The notes beneath the pieces were generated by a model. It was not told the DNA's origin, made no database searches, and saw nothing but the letters and a program-made list of their open reading frames with translations. 59,356 nt of DNA from an uncultured bacterium (GTDB taxonomy: Bacteria; Cyanobacteriota; Vampirovibrionia; Gastranaerophilales; Gastranaerophilaceae): positions 1-59,356 of the forward strand of contig CAJMPQ010000008.1 of NCBI GenBank assembly GCA_905215335.1. Reading direction: 5' to 3'. The position numbers were made by a program, and so were the translations under genes. Shown piece by piece: positions 52,570-59,356 of this stretch (its first letter is position 1; each line of letters opens with the position of its first letter).

Positions 52570-53721
52570 ATGAAAGGTTCGAAAATTTTAGCAACACTTA
52601 TGTTGTCTGCTATTTTATTTACCGGTTGTGGATTAAAAGATCAACAAGCTATTATAAAGGTAAATGATGGTGTTATTACTCAAAAAGAATACAATGAGTT
52701 AATGGACCAACAAATTGCTCAATCACCATTTTCTCAAATGAATGTAGGTGATATGAAAGGTAATAAAGATGGCTTTTTATATTTAATGACAGAACAAAGA
52801 GTTATTAATCAATTAATTATTCAAGAATTATTAGATCAAGAAGCTGCAGCAAGAGGCATTAAAGTTACAAATAAAGATGTAGAAGCTTCACTTAAAGAAA
52901 TTATGGATAAAATGGGTGGCAGAGAACAATTAATGAATGTTTTAAAACAAAATGGTATTTCTGTAGCCGCATTTAAAAAAGATTTGAAAAATCAAGTTAA
53001 AATGCAAAAATTAGCAAATGCAGTAGGTAAAATTAAAGTTACAGATGCAGATTGTAAAAAATTCTATGAAAAAAATATCAATCAATTTAAACATGATAAA
53101 CAAGTAAGAGCATCTCATATTTTAATTGCTGCTAATGCATATCAAATTGAACAAGAATTAACATCAGACCCTAAAAAGAAACTTGATGAAAAAGAAGTAA
53201 AAGCTCAAGTAGAAAAAATTATGGCAGAAAAGAAAGCTGAAGCTGAAAAGTTAGCAAAAGAATTGCAAGCAGATAATTCTAAATTTGCAGCATATGCTAA
53301 AAAATATTCAGAAGATCCAAATTCAGCAGTTCAAGGTGGAGATTTAGGTTTCTTTGCAAAAGATACTATGGTTAAAGAATTTGCGGATGCTGCATTTAAT
53401 GCAAAACCTGATAAAGTTACAGGTCCTGTAAAATCTCAATTTGGTTACCATATTATTTTGGTTACAGATAGACGTGAAGCAGGTGTAATGCCTTATGAAA
53501 AAGTTAAATCAGATATTAAAGATTATTTAACTAATACAGAACAAGTAAAAGTTTTAGATCATTTAACTACAGTAGCTAAGAAAAAATCAAAAATTGAATA
53601 TATGGATGATAGATATAATCCAGATACAATTAATGAAAAATTACACAAACAAGTAAATGATGCTACAGGTGGAATGGCTGATAAAGTTAAAAATGCAGAT
53701 AAAAAAAATCAAAAAAAATAA
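52570..53721 (+). CDS. PrsA/SurA-like peptidyl-prolyl isomerase lipoprotein
   Basis: A 383-aa foldase. The signal peptide ends in a lipobox (AILFTGCG, lipidated Cys20). An N-terminal SurA_N-like chaperone region is followed by a parvulin domain: VRASHILIAANAY, then KYSEDPNSAVQGGDLGFF and VTGPVKSQFGYHIILVTDRRE. Between them lies a ~45-residue charged helix insertion (KLDEKEVKAQVEKIM...). The Lys/Asn-rich tail is disordered. It helps proteins fold outside the inner membrane. AGAGAG lies 7 bases before the ATG. It follows mfd by 15 bp and ends at a strong terminator. Confidence 0.9.
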   Translation: MKGSKILATLMLSAILFTGCGLKDQQAIIKVNDGVITQKEYNELMDQQIAQSPFSQMNVGDMKGNKDGFLYLMTEQRVINQLIIQELLDQEAAARGIKVTNKDVEASLKEIMDKMGGREQLMNVLKQNGISVAAFKKDLKNQVKMQKLANAVGKIKVTDADCKKFYEKNINQFKHDKQVRASHILIAANAYQIEQELTSDPKKKLDEKEVKAQVEKIMAEKKAEAEKLAKELQADNSKFAAYAKKYSEDPNSAVQGGDLGFFAKDTMVKEFADAAFNAKPDKVTGPVKSQFGYHIILVTDRREAGVMPYEKVKSDIKDYLTNTEQVKVLDHLTTVAKKKSKIEYMDDRYNPDTINEKLHKQVNDATGGMADKVKNADKKNQKK

Positions 53722-53740
53722 TTGAAGATTTAAAATAGAT

Positions 53741-53778
53741 AAAAAGACTTTCTAAATTTTTAGAAAGTCTTTTTATTT
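53741..53778 (+). terminator. Terminator of the mfd-PPIase unit
   Basis: AAAAAGACTTTCTA and TAGAAAGTCTTTTT form a 14-bp perfect stem, followed by ATTTT. Confidence 0.93.
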
Positions 53779-53823
53779 TATAAAAAATCATACAAATGTT
53801 TTATTATTTATTTAACTTACTCT

Positions 53824-53831
53824 GCTATAAT
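53824..53831 (+). promoter_or_regulatory. Extended -10 (TGCTATAAT type), predicted leaderless
   Basis: TATAAT (53826-53831) with GC before it ends 6 bases before the ATG at 53838; the preceding CT-G-C reads TCTGCTATAAT. No ribosome binding site is present. Confidence 0.55.
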
Positions 53832-53837
53832 TATTTT

Positions 53838-55058
53838 ATGTTAGATTTAGCATCTCCAGCAATATATATTCCAACGATATTTGTTACAATAGTTGCAGTT
53901 TTTGTGTCTATTTTATATAAAGATGCTTTGAAAAATGTTCATGAGAATACAAAAGGGTTACCTTATTATCATGAAATTGGTTTATCTATGGGTTATATAG
54001 GCAGAAACATATTGAAAGATGGAAGATTTCAATATCGTAAAAATGTAAATCCAGAGATAAAATATGATAATTCTCAATATAATTCATTACGTCACGCCGG
54101 AACATTGTATTCAATGTTTTTGTATGAAAAATATGGTTTAGAAAAAAAATATCACAATGCTAGAGTTTTAGCTTCAAAATATTTTATTGACAGATATGTT
54201 AAAAAGTTAGGTAAAGATAAATATATTGTTTTATCTTTACCTGAAGAAGAAAATATTAAATTCCCAATAGCAAAAACAGGGGCTGCTGGTATAGCATTAT
54301 GTGCCTTGTGTGATTTATATAAAACAGGAGATGTTGAATTAGAAATATTGCAAGGTTTAGGTGAATTTTTAATTTGTTTGCAAAATAATGATGGAAATAT
54401 ATATGCTTATTATGATTTTAATAAGCGACTTATAAATAGAGAAGCTGAAGCTATTTATTATGCAGGAGAAGCAGCAGCAGGTCTTGTTTATTTATATGAA
54501 ATAGATCCTCAACAAAAATGGTTAGATGCAGCTAAAAAGACCTTATCTTATCTTGTAAGTAAAAGAAAAAAACAAGGTGAAGAATTTTTATTTGATCATT
54601 GGGCAGTGTTAGCAATAGAAAAATTATTTGCAGCAGAATTAGTTACTCCAGAGGAGAAAAATACATATAGAGCGTTTGCAGAACAAATGGCTGTACCAAT
54701 GCTAAGTAATCAAATAACAAATGCTAATAACAGTTATTATGGAGCTTTTAAAGATAACATAAGGCCTTGCAGTTTAGGTACAATTATGGAAGGCTTAGCT
54801 TCAATTTATTTTTGCACAGATCAAGAGCAATTAAGATCAATTATTTTTAAATCTTTATCAATAGGATGTATGTTTTTAAGTAAAGTCCAAGTAAAAACCG
54901 GAGAACAAGCTGGTGGACTTCCAAACTCTGCAAACTGGGTAAAACCAGGTGTTACTCCAAATGCCAGTGTAATAAGAATTGATAATGTTCAACATGTTGT
55001 ATCTGGTTGGTTGAAATTTCAAAATATATTAAAAGTTACAGGCAATCGGCTAAAATAG
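53838..55058 (+). CDS. Membrane-anchored protein with probable alpha/alpha toroid
   Basis: A 406-aa protein. One N-terminal helix (PAIYIPTIFVTIVAVFVSILY) anchors it; the rest is helical with repeats such as YNSLRHAGTLYSMFLYEKYGLE, TGAAGIALCALCDLY and AEAIYYAGEAAAGLVYLYE, like (alpha/alpha)6 six-hairpin glycosidases or polysaccharide-processing enzymes. No catalytic residues can be named. The start is the ATG at 53838, matching +1 of the extended -10; an in-frame ATG at 53796 lies upstream of the promoter. The end overlaps the diguanylate cyclase gene, tail to tail, by 23 bases. Confidence 0.75.
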   Translation: MLDLASPAIYIPTIFVTIVAVFVSILYKDALKNVHENTKGLPYYHEIGLSMGYIGRNILKDGRFQYRKNVNPEIKYDNSQYNSLRHAGTLYSMFLYEKYGLEKKYHNARVLASKYFIDRYVKKLGKDKYIVLSLPEEENIKFPIAKTGAAGIALCALCDLYKTGDVELEILQGLGEFLICLQNNDGNIYAYYDFNKRLINREAEAIYYAGEAAAGLVYLYEIDPQQKWLDAAKKTLSYLVSKRKKQGEEFLFDHWAVLAIEKLFAAELVTPEEKNTYRAFAEQMAVPMLSNQITNANNSYYGAFKDNIRPCSLGTIMEGLASIYFCTDQEQLRSIIFKSLSIGCMFLSKVQVKTGEQAGGLPNSANWVKPGVTPNASVIRIDNVQHVVSGWLKFQNILKVTGNRLK

Positions 55059-55698
55059 TTCTATTTCTACCTTCATTTTTTGCTTTATATAAAGCTTTAT
55101 CTGTTTCTTCTATAAAATTATCTTTTGTAGAAATATTGTCAGTTAATTGGCAAGCACCTATACTTACTGTTACATGAATATCCTGACCTTGATATGATAA
55201 ATTTAAGGTTTCGATTGTTTTTCTAAATCTTTCAAGAGGTATGATAGCTTGATTTATATCAGTTTCAGTTAGGATAACTGTAAACTCTTCTCCACCAAAT
55301 CTAAATACAGTATCAGTTTTTCTAAATGTTTGTAATGCAGCATTAGACACTTGTTTTAAGATAAAATCACCACATTGGTGTCCGTATGTATCATTTACTT
55401 GCTTGAAAAAGTCTATATCAAATATTACAAGAGTTAAATTGTTTTTATATCGTTGAGCTCTTAAAAATTCTTTTTCAAAAGTATTATCAAAACATCTTCT
55501 GTTAGATAAACCTGTTAATTCATCAGTTAATGATAAAAACTTTGTTCTGGAATACATAAAATTAATTTGTTTAATAACTTCTAATTTATTTTCTTCCGGC
55601 ACATCAAAATCTCTGATAATATGTTCAATGTTTTGTTGAATTTCATCTAAAACATTATCAGGTATATCAAAAGACATTACATCTAAATCTTCAACCAT
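55036..55698 (-). CDS. Diguanylate cyclase (GGDEF protein)
   Basis: A 220-aa protein. The first ~55 residues are a helical input segment and the rest is a GGDEF domain: LTDELTGLSNRRCFDNTF, LVIFDIDFFKQVNDTYGH with the metal Asp, and the active GGEEF motif in FRFGGEEFTVIL. An RKTD five residues before it fits an inhibitory I-site. It should make cyclic di-GMP and be product-inhibited. AGAGGAG lies 4 bases before the ATG. No membrane segment. Confidence 0.94.
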   Translation of the reverse strand: MVEDLDVMSFDIPDNVLDEIQQNIEHIIRDFDVPEENKLEVIKQINFMYSRTKFLSLTDELTGLSNRRCFDNTFEKEFLRAQRYKNNLTLVIFDIDFFKQVNDTYGHQCGDFILKQVSNAALQTFRKTDTVFRFGGEEFTVILTETDINQAIIPLERFRKTIETLNLSYQGQDIHVTVSIGACQLTDNISTKDNFIEETDKALYKAKNEGRNRTILADCL

Positions 55699-55838
55699 AA
55701 AGCTCCTCTTATTGTTACTTTATCATAAAAGAATTTAACTTTCTTCTTTCTATCTATAAATTTTTTATCGTCACATTTAAAAGTGAACTTTAATGAAAGA
55801 AATCTATTTAGGGAATATCTTAATACTATGTTACAATA

Positions 55839-55860
55839 AGATTTTTAGTGACAAAAATCT
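55839..55860 (+). promoter_or_regulatory. Hairpin in the leader of the 55907 gene
   Basis: AGATTTTT and AAAAATCT form a perfect 8-bp stem with loop AGTGAC. A TGTTACAAT extended -10 (55829-55837) lies just upstream, so the hairpin is at the very 5' end of the predicted transcript and may stabilise it. Confidence 0.5.
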
Positions 55861-55906
55861 ATATTTAGGAGATTTAATCAAATCAAAGTAATATAAGGAG
55901 AATATA

Positions 55907-56515
55907 ATGCAAGTAACAAATCATACTTATGCCCCACAAAATAATAAATACAATCAATCATTTACAAGTATTAAAAGTGTAAGATGCGAAGGTTTGTATA
56001 GAAAATATCCTGAGTTAGGTAAAGAATTAGTTGATACATTTAAAGAAAATCCAAAAGTTATGGATTTTTGTAAAAAATATGATGTAGATATTGTTTTTCA
56101 TGCAGTAAAAGAAGGTATGAATAGTGTTCAATCATCTGTAAATGTATTTTATGATAATGTAGCAAAGAGCAAATTTCAAAAGATATTAGATTTCTTTGGC
56201 AGTACAGAAGATAAAGTAGTAATACATGGTTGGGGAAATGAATATGACTTATATAAAAGCTTAAATGCCGCAACAGAAAACTTAAAGGCTGCAATTTCTC
56301 CTGAAAATATACATTCTGATCGTCCAACAGGTTTGTTAGAAGTTCATATGCAATCTGCAAGCGATAGTATGGAAGAAATTTTACAAGAAAGAGCTGAAGT
56401 AGCACAAAAAAAATTAGACAAATTAAATGCTAAAATTCAAAAGCAAAGACAAAATTTAAATGATAAATCAAATTTAGATAGTTCTATAGATGATTTGATA
56501 AATAAAGGTTCATAG
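55907..56515 (+). CDS. Uncharacterised 202-aa protein
   Basis: A soluble protein with a polar N-terminus (QVTNHTYAPQNNKYNQSFTSIK), a conserved-looking core (YPELGKELVDTFKENPKVMDFCKKYDVDIVF) and a C-terminal coiled coil (EILQERAEVAQKKLDKLNAKIQKQRQN). Proteins starting with an N-x-SF-T-x-I/K segment like this recur in gut Melainabacteria; I give no function. AAGGAG lies 8 bases before the ATG; own terminator follows. Confidence 0.72.
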   Translation: MQVTNHTYAPQNNKYNQSFTSIKSVRCEGLYRKYPELGKELVDTFKENPKVMDFCKKYDVDIVFHAVKEGMNSVQSSVNVFYDNVAKSKFQKILDFFGSTEDKVVIHGWGNEYDLYKSLNAATENLKAAISPENIHSDRPTGLLEVHMQSASDSMEEILQERAEVAQKKLDKLNAKIQKQRQNLNDKSNLDSSIDDLINKGS

Positions 56516-56543
56516 GTCAAAATTATATAATGTATAATAAATT

Positions 56544-56572
56544 AAAAAGACTCCATTTGGGGTCTTTTTAAT
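56544..56572 (+). terminator. Terminator of the 55907 gene
   Basis: AAAAAGACTCC and GGGGTCTTTTT form an 11-bp stem with one G-U pair and loop ATTT. Confidence 0.9.
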
Positions 56573-56637
56573 TTAAAAAAATGGCAATTTTTTAAAATAA
56601 GAATACTTTATATTGATAATGAAACATTAGGGGAATT

Positions 56638-57483
56638 ATGGTAAGTTTTAATTTGTTAAAATTTTGTTCAAGTCTGGGTTGTAAGGTGGGGAAACAAAAA
56701 CCTTCAAAGGTTACAATTGGACCCGTAAGAAAACCGAATCCAAGTTTTACAATAGGAACTCATATTAGAAATGAAAATGTTGCACAAAGTATGAACGGTG
56801 CAACTCAACTAGCTGAACAAAATAAAGCTCAAATAACGATAAAGCATAATGTTACAACTCCAAGTCATAATATTTCTGAAACTCAAAATGTAACATCTAA
56901 TTCTTCTGCAAATAAAATAACAATGGGGACTGTTCAAAATGCCTATACAGGACATAGATACCAATTATATAATAGAACCCCACAAGATTTAAAAAATGAA
57001 TGTGATGTTTTTAAGTTGGCTACAGGGGCAGAATTACACGTTCCAAGTACGATGGCAAGTGATTTGTTTGGAGAAGCATGTATTGTTTTGGAACGAGCCG
57101 CAAAAGATGGAAACTTCCCTAAAGAAATAAAACATGTTTTAGTTGGTCATGGATATGGCTCATCTGTTGCAGGAGATTGGAGCATAATTAATGGTGGAGG
57201 AAATATTTTTCATTATATAAATCATAATCCTAATATTAAAAAAGGGGAAAAAGTTCTTGTATTGAGCTGTGAAACTTATGGCACAGTGAAAGGGCGAAAT
57301 GGTATTGGAAAATCTGTAATTCTATCATTAACAGATGGTTTGCATCCGGCTAAAATAGTTGTTGCTGGTGAAAATAAGGTTGCAGGAGAACTATATTTTC
57401 CTAGATGGTTACAAGATAATACTAAATCTAGTGTACATATGTATTCAGACAAACCAGCATTTTCGATTAAACAGAATACATAG
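56638..57483 (+). CDS. Uncharacterised protein with caspase-like His/Cys pattern
   Basis: A 281-aa protein. Residues 1-100 are low-complexity and Asn/Thr/Ser-rich. The C-terminal ~170 residues look folded. HVLVGHGYGSS (His171) and KVLVLSCETYG (Cys211), each at the end of a hydrophobic strand and about 40 residues apart, match the HG...SC arrangement of clan CD cysteine peptidases (CHAT, gingipain, RTX CPD). Overall similarity cannot be tested here. GGGGAA lies 5 bases before the ATG. No signal peptide. It is the gene before AbiH, so a defence or toxin role is possible. Confidence 0.65.
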   Translation: MVSFNLLKFCSSLGCKVGKQKPSKVTIGPVRKPNPSFTIGTHIRNENVAQSMNGATQLAEQNKAQITIKHNVTTPSHNISETQNVTSNSSANKITMGTVQNAYTGHRYQLYNRTPQDLKNECDVFKLATGAELHVPSTMASDLFGEACIVLERAAKDGNFPKEIKHVLVGHGYGSSVAGDWSIINGGGNIFHYINHNPNIKKGEKVLVLSCETYGTVKGRNGIGKSVILSLTDGLHPAKIVVAGENKVAGELYFPRWLQDNTKSSVHMYSDKPAFSIKQNT

Positions 57484-57570
57484 TTAGAGAATTTAGATTA
57501 TAAAATTCCGACTGTTCGATAATAGTGTAATAATATCTTTTTCAAAGAATATATAGTCAACCCAAGAGTA

Positions 57571-57584
57571 TTACAATATTGTAA
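57571..57584. promoter_or_regulatory. Perfect 14-bp palindrome upstream of abiH
   Basis: TTACAATATTGTAA is fully self-complementary and lies 84 bp before the AbiH start, about 47 bp upstream of a TATAAT (57631-57636). It looks like an operator for a dimeric regulator. Confidence 0.55.
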
Positions 57585-57667
57585 GTCTTCTTGTATTGAA
57601 ATCTTCATAAGTATAAAATTACATTTGTAGTATAATAATATTGTTGAAAATATTTAGAGATATATGA

Positions 57668-58780
57668 ATGGATATTCTGATTATAGGAAATGGTTTTGAC
57701 CTAGCACATGGTTTAAAAACATCATATGGAGAATTTTTAGATTTTTGCAAAAATCTAAAATTTGAGGATGAATCTGAACAATACTCAGACTATAAACATT
57801 GTCTTGAAAAAAATTTATGGATGAAACATTTTATTACAAGACAAAATCAGTTGGGTAATACTTGGATTGACTTAGAAAATGAAATCTATGAAGTTATAAA
57901 ATTTTTGAAATCTCAATTTATTTTTGATAAATATAGAGATTCATCTTTATTGAAAATGAATAAAATTTTAGAAATAGAAAAATACAAGTGTAATTTTCAA
58001 CTACAAAATATACATGATTATTTAAGAGATGCTTATAGTAATGATAATTTAAGTAAAGATGGTATAGAACCTTTTTTTAAGTATGATATGATAGGCTTTT
58101 ATTTAGAAAATTCTCAAGATTTAATTAATTTATTACACAGGCATTTGATTGAGTTTACACACCTCTTTGAGAAATATTTATTGGAAGAAGTTTTTGCAAA
58201 TCCGGAACACATAACCAAATACGATTTTCCATTAAAAAACGAAAATAGAAATGTACATATCTTAAGTTTTAATTATACGGATACATATGAAAGACTTTAT
58301 ATGAAAAAAAGTTTATATGCAGATTCAATATCTTTATATGTGTATATTCATGGTAAAGCTGGGCTACATAATTTAATCTTAGGAACTCAAAGTTTTTATA
58401 ACTATTTGCCTAATCCAGTTAATGAACAAATTCCGATAGAATTTAATGTCTTTAAAAAACACAATATGCGTCACAAATACAATACAATTGAAGCATATCA
58501 GAACTTATTGAAAATAATAACAGATCCTCAAAGAATTATAAAACCAGTTTTTCACATTGTTGGACATTCTCTTGATATGACAGATAGGGTTATATTAGAA
58601 CATTTACTACTTGCTAATAAAAAGGCAGTAATAAAAATTTATTACCATGATGAAGAATCGCAAGAGAGATTAATAAATAATATTACTGATATTATTGGCG
58701 AAAAAGAAGTAATGACAAGAGTTCAGTTTATAGACCAAAAAGACACCCAAAGAGGAATATTAATACCAAAGAAAAACTAA
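57668..58780 (+). CDS. abiH: AbiH-family phage abortive-infection protein
   Basis: A 370-aa protein of the bacteriophage abortive infection AbiH family. The start ILIIGNGFDLAHGLKTSYGEFLDF is the family signature, a Rossmann-like GNGFD loop. TWIDLENEI, HILSFNYTDTYERL, YIHGKAG and FHIVGHSLDMTDRVILEHLL are further family landmarks. AbiH stops phage growth by an unresolved mechanism, possibly nucleotide-binding (SIR2-like features). TATAAT (57631-57636) gives a ~25-nt leader with AGAG. No other defence gene is certain nearby. Confidence 0.9.
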   Translation: MDILIIGNGFDLAHGLKTSYGEFLDFCKNLKFEDESEQYSDYKHCLEKNLWMKHFITRQNQLGNTWIDLENEIYEVIKFLKSQFIFDKYRDSSLLKMNKILEIEKYKCNFQLQNIHDYLRDAYSNDNLSKDGIEPFFKYDMIGFYLENSQDLINLLHRHLIEFTHLFEKYLLEEVFANPEHITKYDFPLKNENRNVHILSFNYTDTYERLYMKKSLYADSISLYVYIHGKAGLHNLILGTQSFYNYLPNPVNEQIPIEFNVFKKHNMRHKYNTIEAYQNLLKIITDPQRIIKPVFHIVGHSLDMTDRVILEHLLLANKKAVIKIYYHDEESQERLINNITDIIGEKEVMTRVQFIDQKDTQRGILIPKKN

Positions 58781-58790
58781 ATAAATAATT

Positions 58791-58870
58791 GTCGATGGGG
58801 GGACTTGAACCCCCACGGATCTCTCCACATGCACCTCAAGCATGCACGTCTACCATTCCGCCACATCGAC
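58791..58870 (-). tRNA. tRNA-Leu (anticodon GAG)
   Basis: Acceptor stem GTCGATG/CATCGAC, anticodon stem CATGC/GCATG with loop TTGAGGT (anticodon GAG, + strand 58835-58837), a long class II variable arm (GTGGAGAGATCCG), and T arm GGGGG-TTCAAGT-CCCCC. It reads CUC/CUU leucine codons. The 3' CCA is not encoded. Class II length (80 nt) supports leucine. Confidence 0.92.
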
Positions 58871-58899
58871 ATAAATGATTTCTCATCTAGTCTCATTGT

Positions 58900-59130
58900 A
58901 ACACGATTGCTTGTGTCGGATGTTGTTTTTAACAACCCTCTCCAAAAACTTGACATTTAGTCAGATTTCAACACAACCGCTTGTGCTAATTGTTGTCCTT
59001 GACAACTCTTTCCAAAATCTTGATTTTCATCAATCTTTTGTTTTTTAAGACTTTTACAAATCTTCCTCTTATTACTACTAGTTTGCGACGGATGTTGTTT
59101 CTAACAACTTTATCAAAATCAGACCATTTA
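58900..59130. repeat. Structured ~70-bp imperfect repeats beside tRNA-Leu
   Basis: Unit 1 (58900-58969) and unit 2 (58970-59036) are adjacent and share the pattern AACAC...GCTTGTG, then TGTTGT...ACAAC, then CTyTCCAAAA and CTTGA. A partial third unit is at about 59080-59130. The second hairpin is GTTGTT-ttt-AACAAC in unit 1, GTTGTC-ctt-GACAAC in unit 2 and GTTGTT-tct-AACAAC in unit 3, a compensatory pair change. The first hairpin (ACAC.A/T.GTGT) also varies in pairs between units 1 and 2. Confidence 0.65.
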
Positions 59131-59181
59131 GTTGAAATTGTTTGGTAGAATACCTCATCGACATATTAGTACTTTAATATC

Positions 59182-59190
59182 ATTATATCA
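59182..59190 (-). promoter_or_regulatory. Extended -10 reading toward tRNA-Leu
   Basis: On the minus strand TGATATAAT is an extended -10. A start near 59175 would give a ~300-nt leader that includes the hairpin repeats and leads into the tRNA. Confidence 0.5.
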
Positions 59191-59200
59191 TGAATTTTAT

Positions 59201-59356
59201 TTAAAATATTTTTGTTAATATTTTTAATAAATATAATGAAAATACATATAATGGGCAAAAATTTAAAAATAAACCTATTGTGAATATTTTTGTATATGCC
59301 TCATCATTATTTTCAAAAATTCTAAAACCATATGAACCTTCTTCATCATAGTGTTT
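59201..59356 (-). CDS. C-terminal end of a truncated membrane protein gene
   Basis: An open frame enters from the right edge and stops at TAA (59201-59203). The 51 visible residues are polar first (KHYDEEGSYGFRIFENNDEA), then hydrophobic (TIGLFLNFCPLYVFSLYLL) and end in KILTKIF, so the protein ends in a membrane helix or hydrophobic helix. Identity unknown. It is partial, cut by the window end. Confidence 0.6.
   Translation of the reverse strand, partial: KHYDEEGSYGFRIFENNDEAYTKIFTIGLFLNFCPLYVFSLYLLKILTKIF

Noticed and set aside
58791..58954. Long open frame running through tRNA-Leu on the minus strand
   Set aside because: It crosses the tRNA with no conserved start; a shadow of the tRNA and repeats.

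Overview
The window is AT-rich (roughly 30% G+C by eye) bacterial chromosome. It mixes core genes (lepA, dnaG-rpoD, hisS, murA, dnaN, mfd, engB, ilvE) with Gram-negative envelope genes (TolC-type outer-membrane factor, EmrA/EmrB-type pump, MsbA-like flippase, ArnT/PMT-type glycosyltransferase) and many conserved-looking proteins I cannot assign. The standard code is used. This set, the pilins with a TLSEVMITL-type leader, the flavodiiron/ferritin oxygen defence and a cyanobacterium-like origin next to dnaN fit best with a gut member of the non-photosynthetic Cyanobacteria (Melainabacteria/Vampirovibrionia, Gastranaerophilales). That placement is inference from protein flavour; no rRNA is present to confirm it.

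Layout. 1-5.9 kb: a 73-bp tandem repeat at the left edge, three uncharacterised membrane proteins, a ferritin/flavodiiron operon and a small secreted protein. 5.9-9.6 kb: a TPR protein, an 85-aa protein and engB as one minus-strand unit, then a XerC/D recombinase. 9.6-16 kb: a pilin, then a long minus-strand TPR / lipoprotein / C_GCAxxG / fluoride channel / endonuclease IV-like operon and a pterin-dependent methyltransferase. 16-24 kb: a 52-aa gene missed by length cut-offs, lepA, an orphan LuxR HTH protein, a pair of related small proteins with remarkable UTRs, then dnaG-rpoD. 24-34 kb: CorC-like, Hsp20, GNAT, small proteins, an ABC exporter, a GAF-GGDEF-HD-GYP protein, glyoxalase and murA. 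34-41.5 kb: hisS, a LicD-type surface-decoration operon, and a membrane glycosyltransferase. 41.6-42.1 kb: a probable replication origin next to dnaN. 42-55 kb: dnaN, ilvE, a MarR-controlled efflux system, mfd, a PrsA/SurA-like foldase and a probable six-hairpin protein. 55-59.4 kb: a diguanylate cyclase, two lineage-type proteins (one with a caspase-like His/Cys pattern), an AbiH-family defence protein, tRNA-Leu(GAG), covarying hairpin repeats and the end of a truncated gene.

Themes. Genes mostly point away from the dnaN-side origin over about 35-55 kb. Many house-keeping genes (hisS, lepA, dnaG-rpoD, mfd and others) have a -10 hexamer exactly 6-7 nt before the ATG and no Shine-Dalgarno, which predicts leaderless mRNAs. 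Operon-internal and small abundant genes instead carry strong AAGGAG sites. The most unusual signal is the pair of genes at 19.5 and 20.1 kb. In each, a 5'-leader segment next to the ribosome binding site is complementary to a segment just before that gene's own terminator, and the two versions differ in ways that keep each pairing intact.
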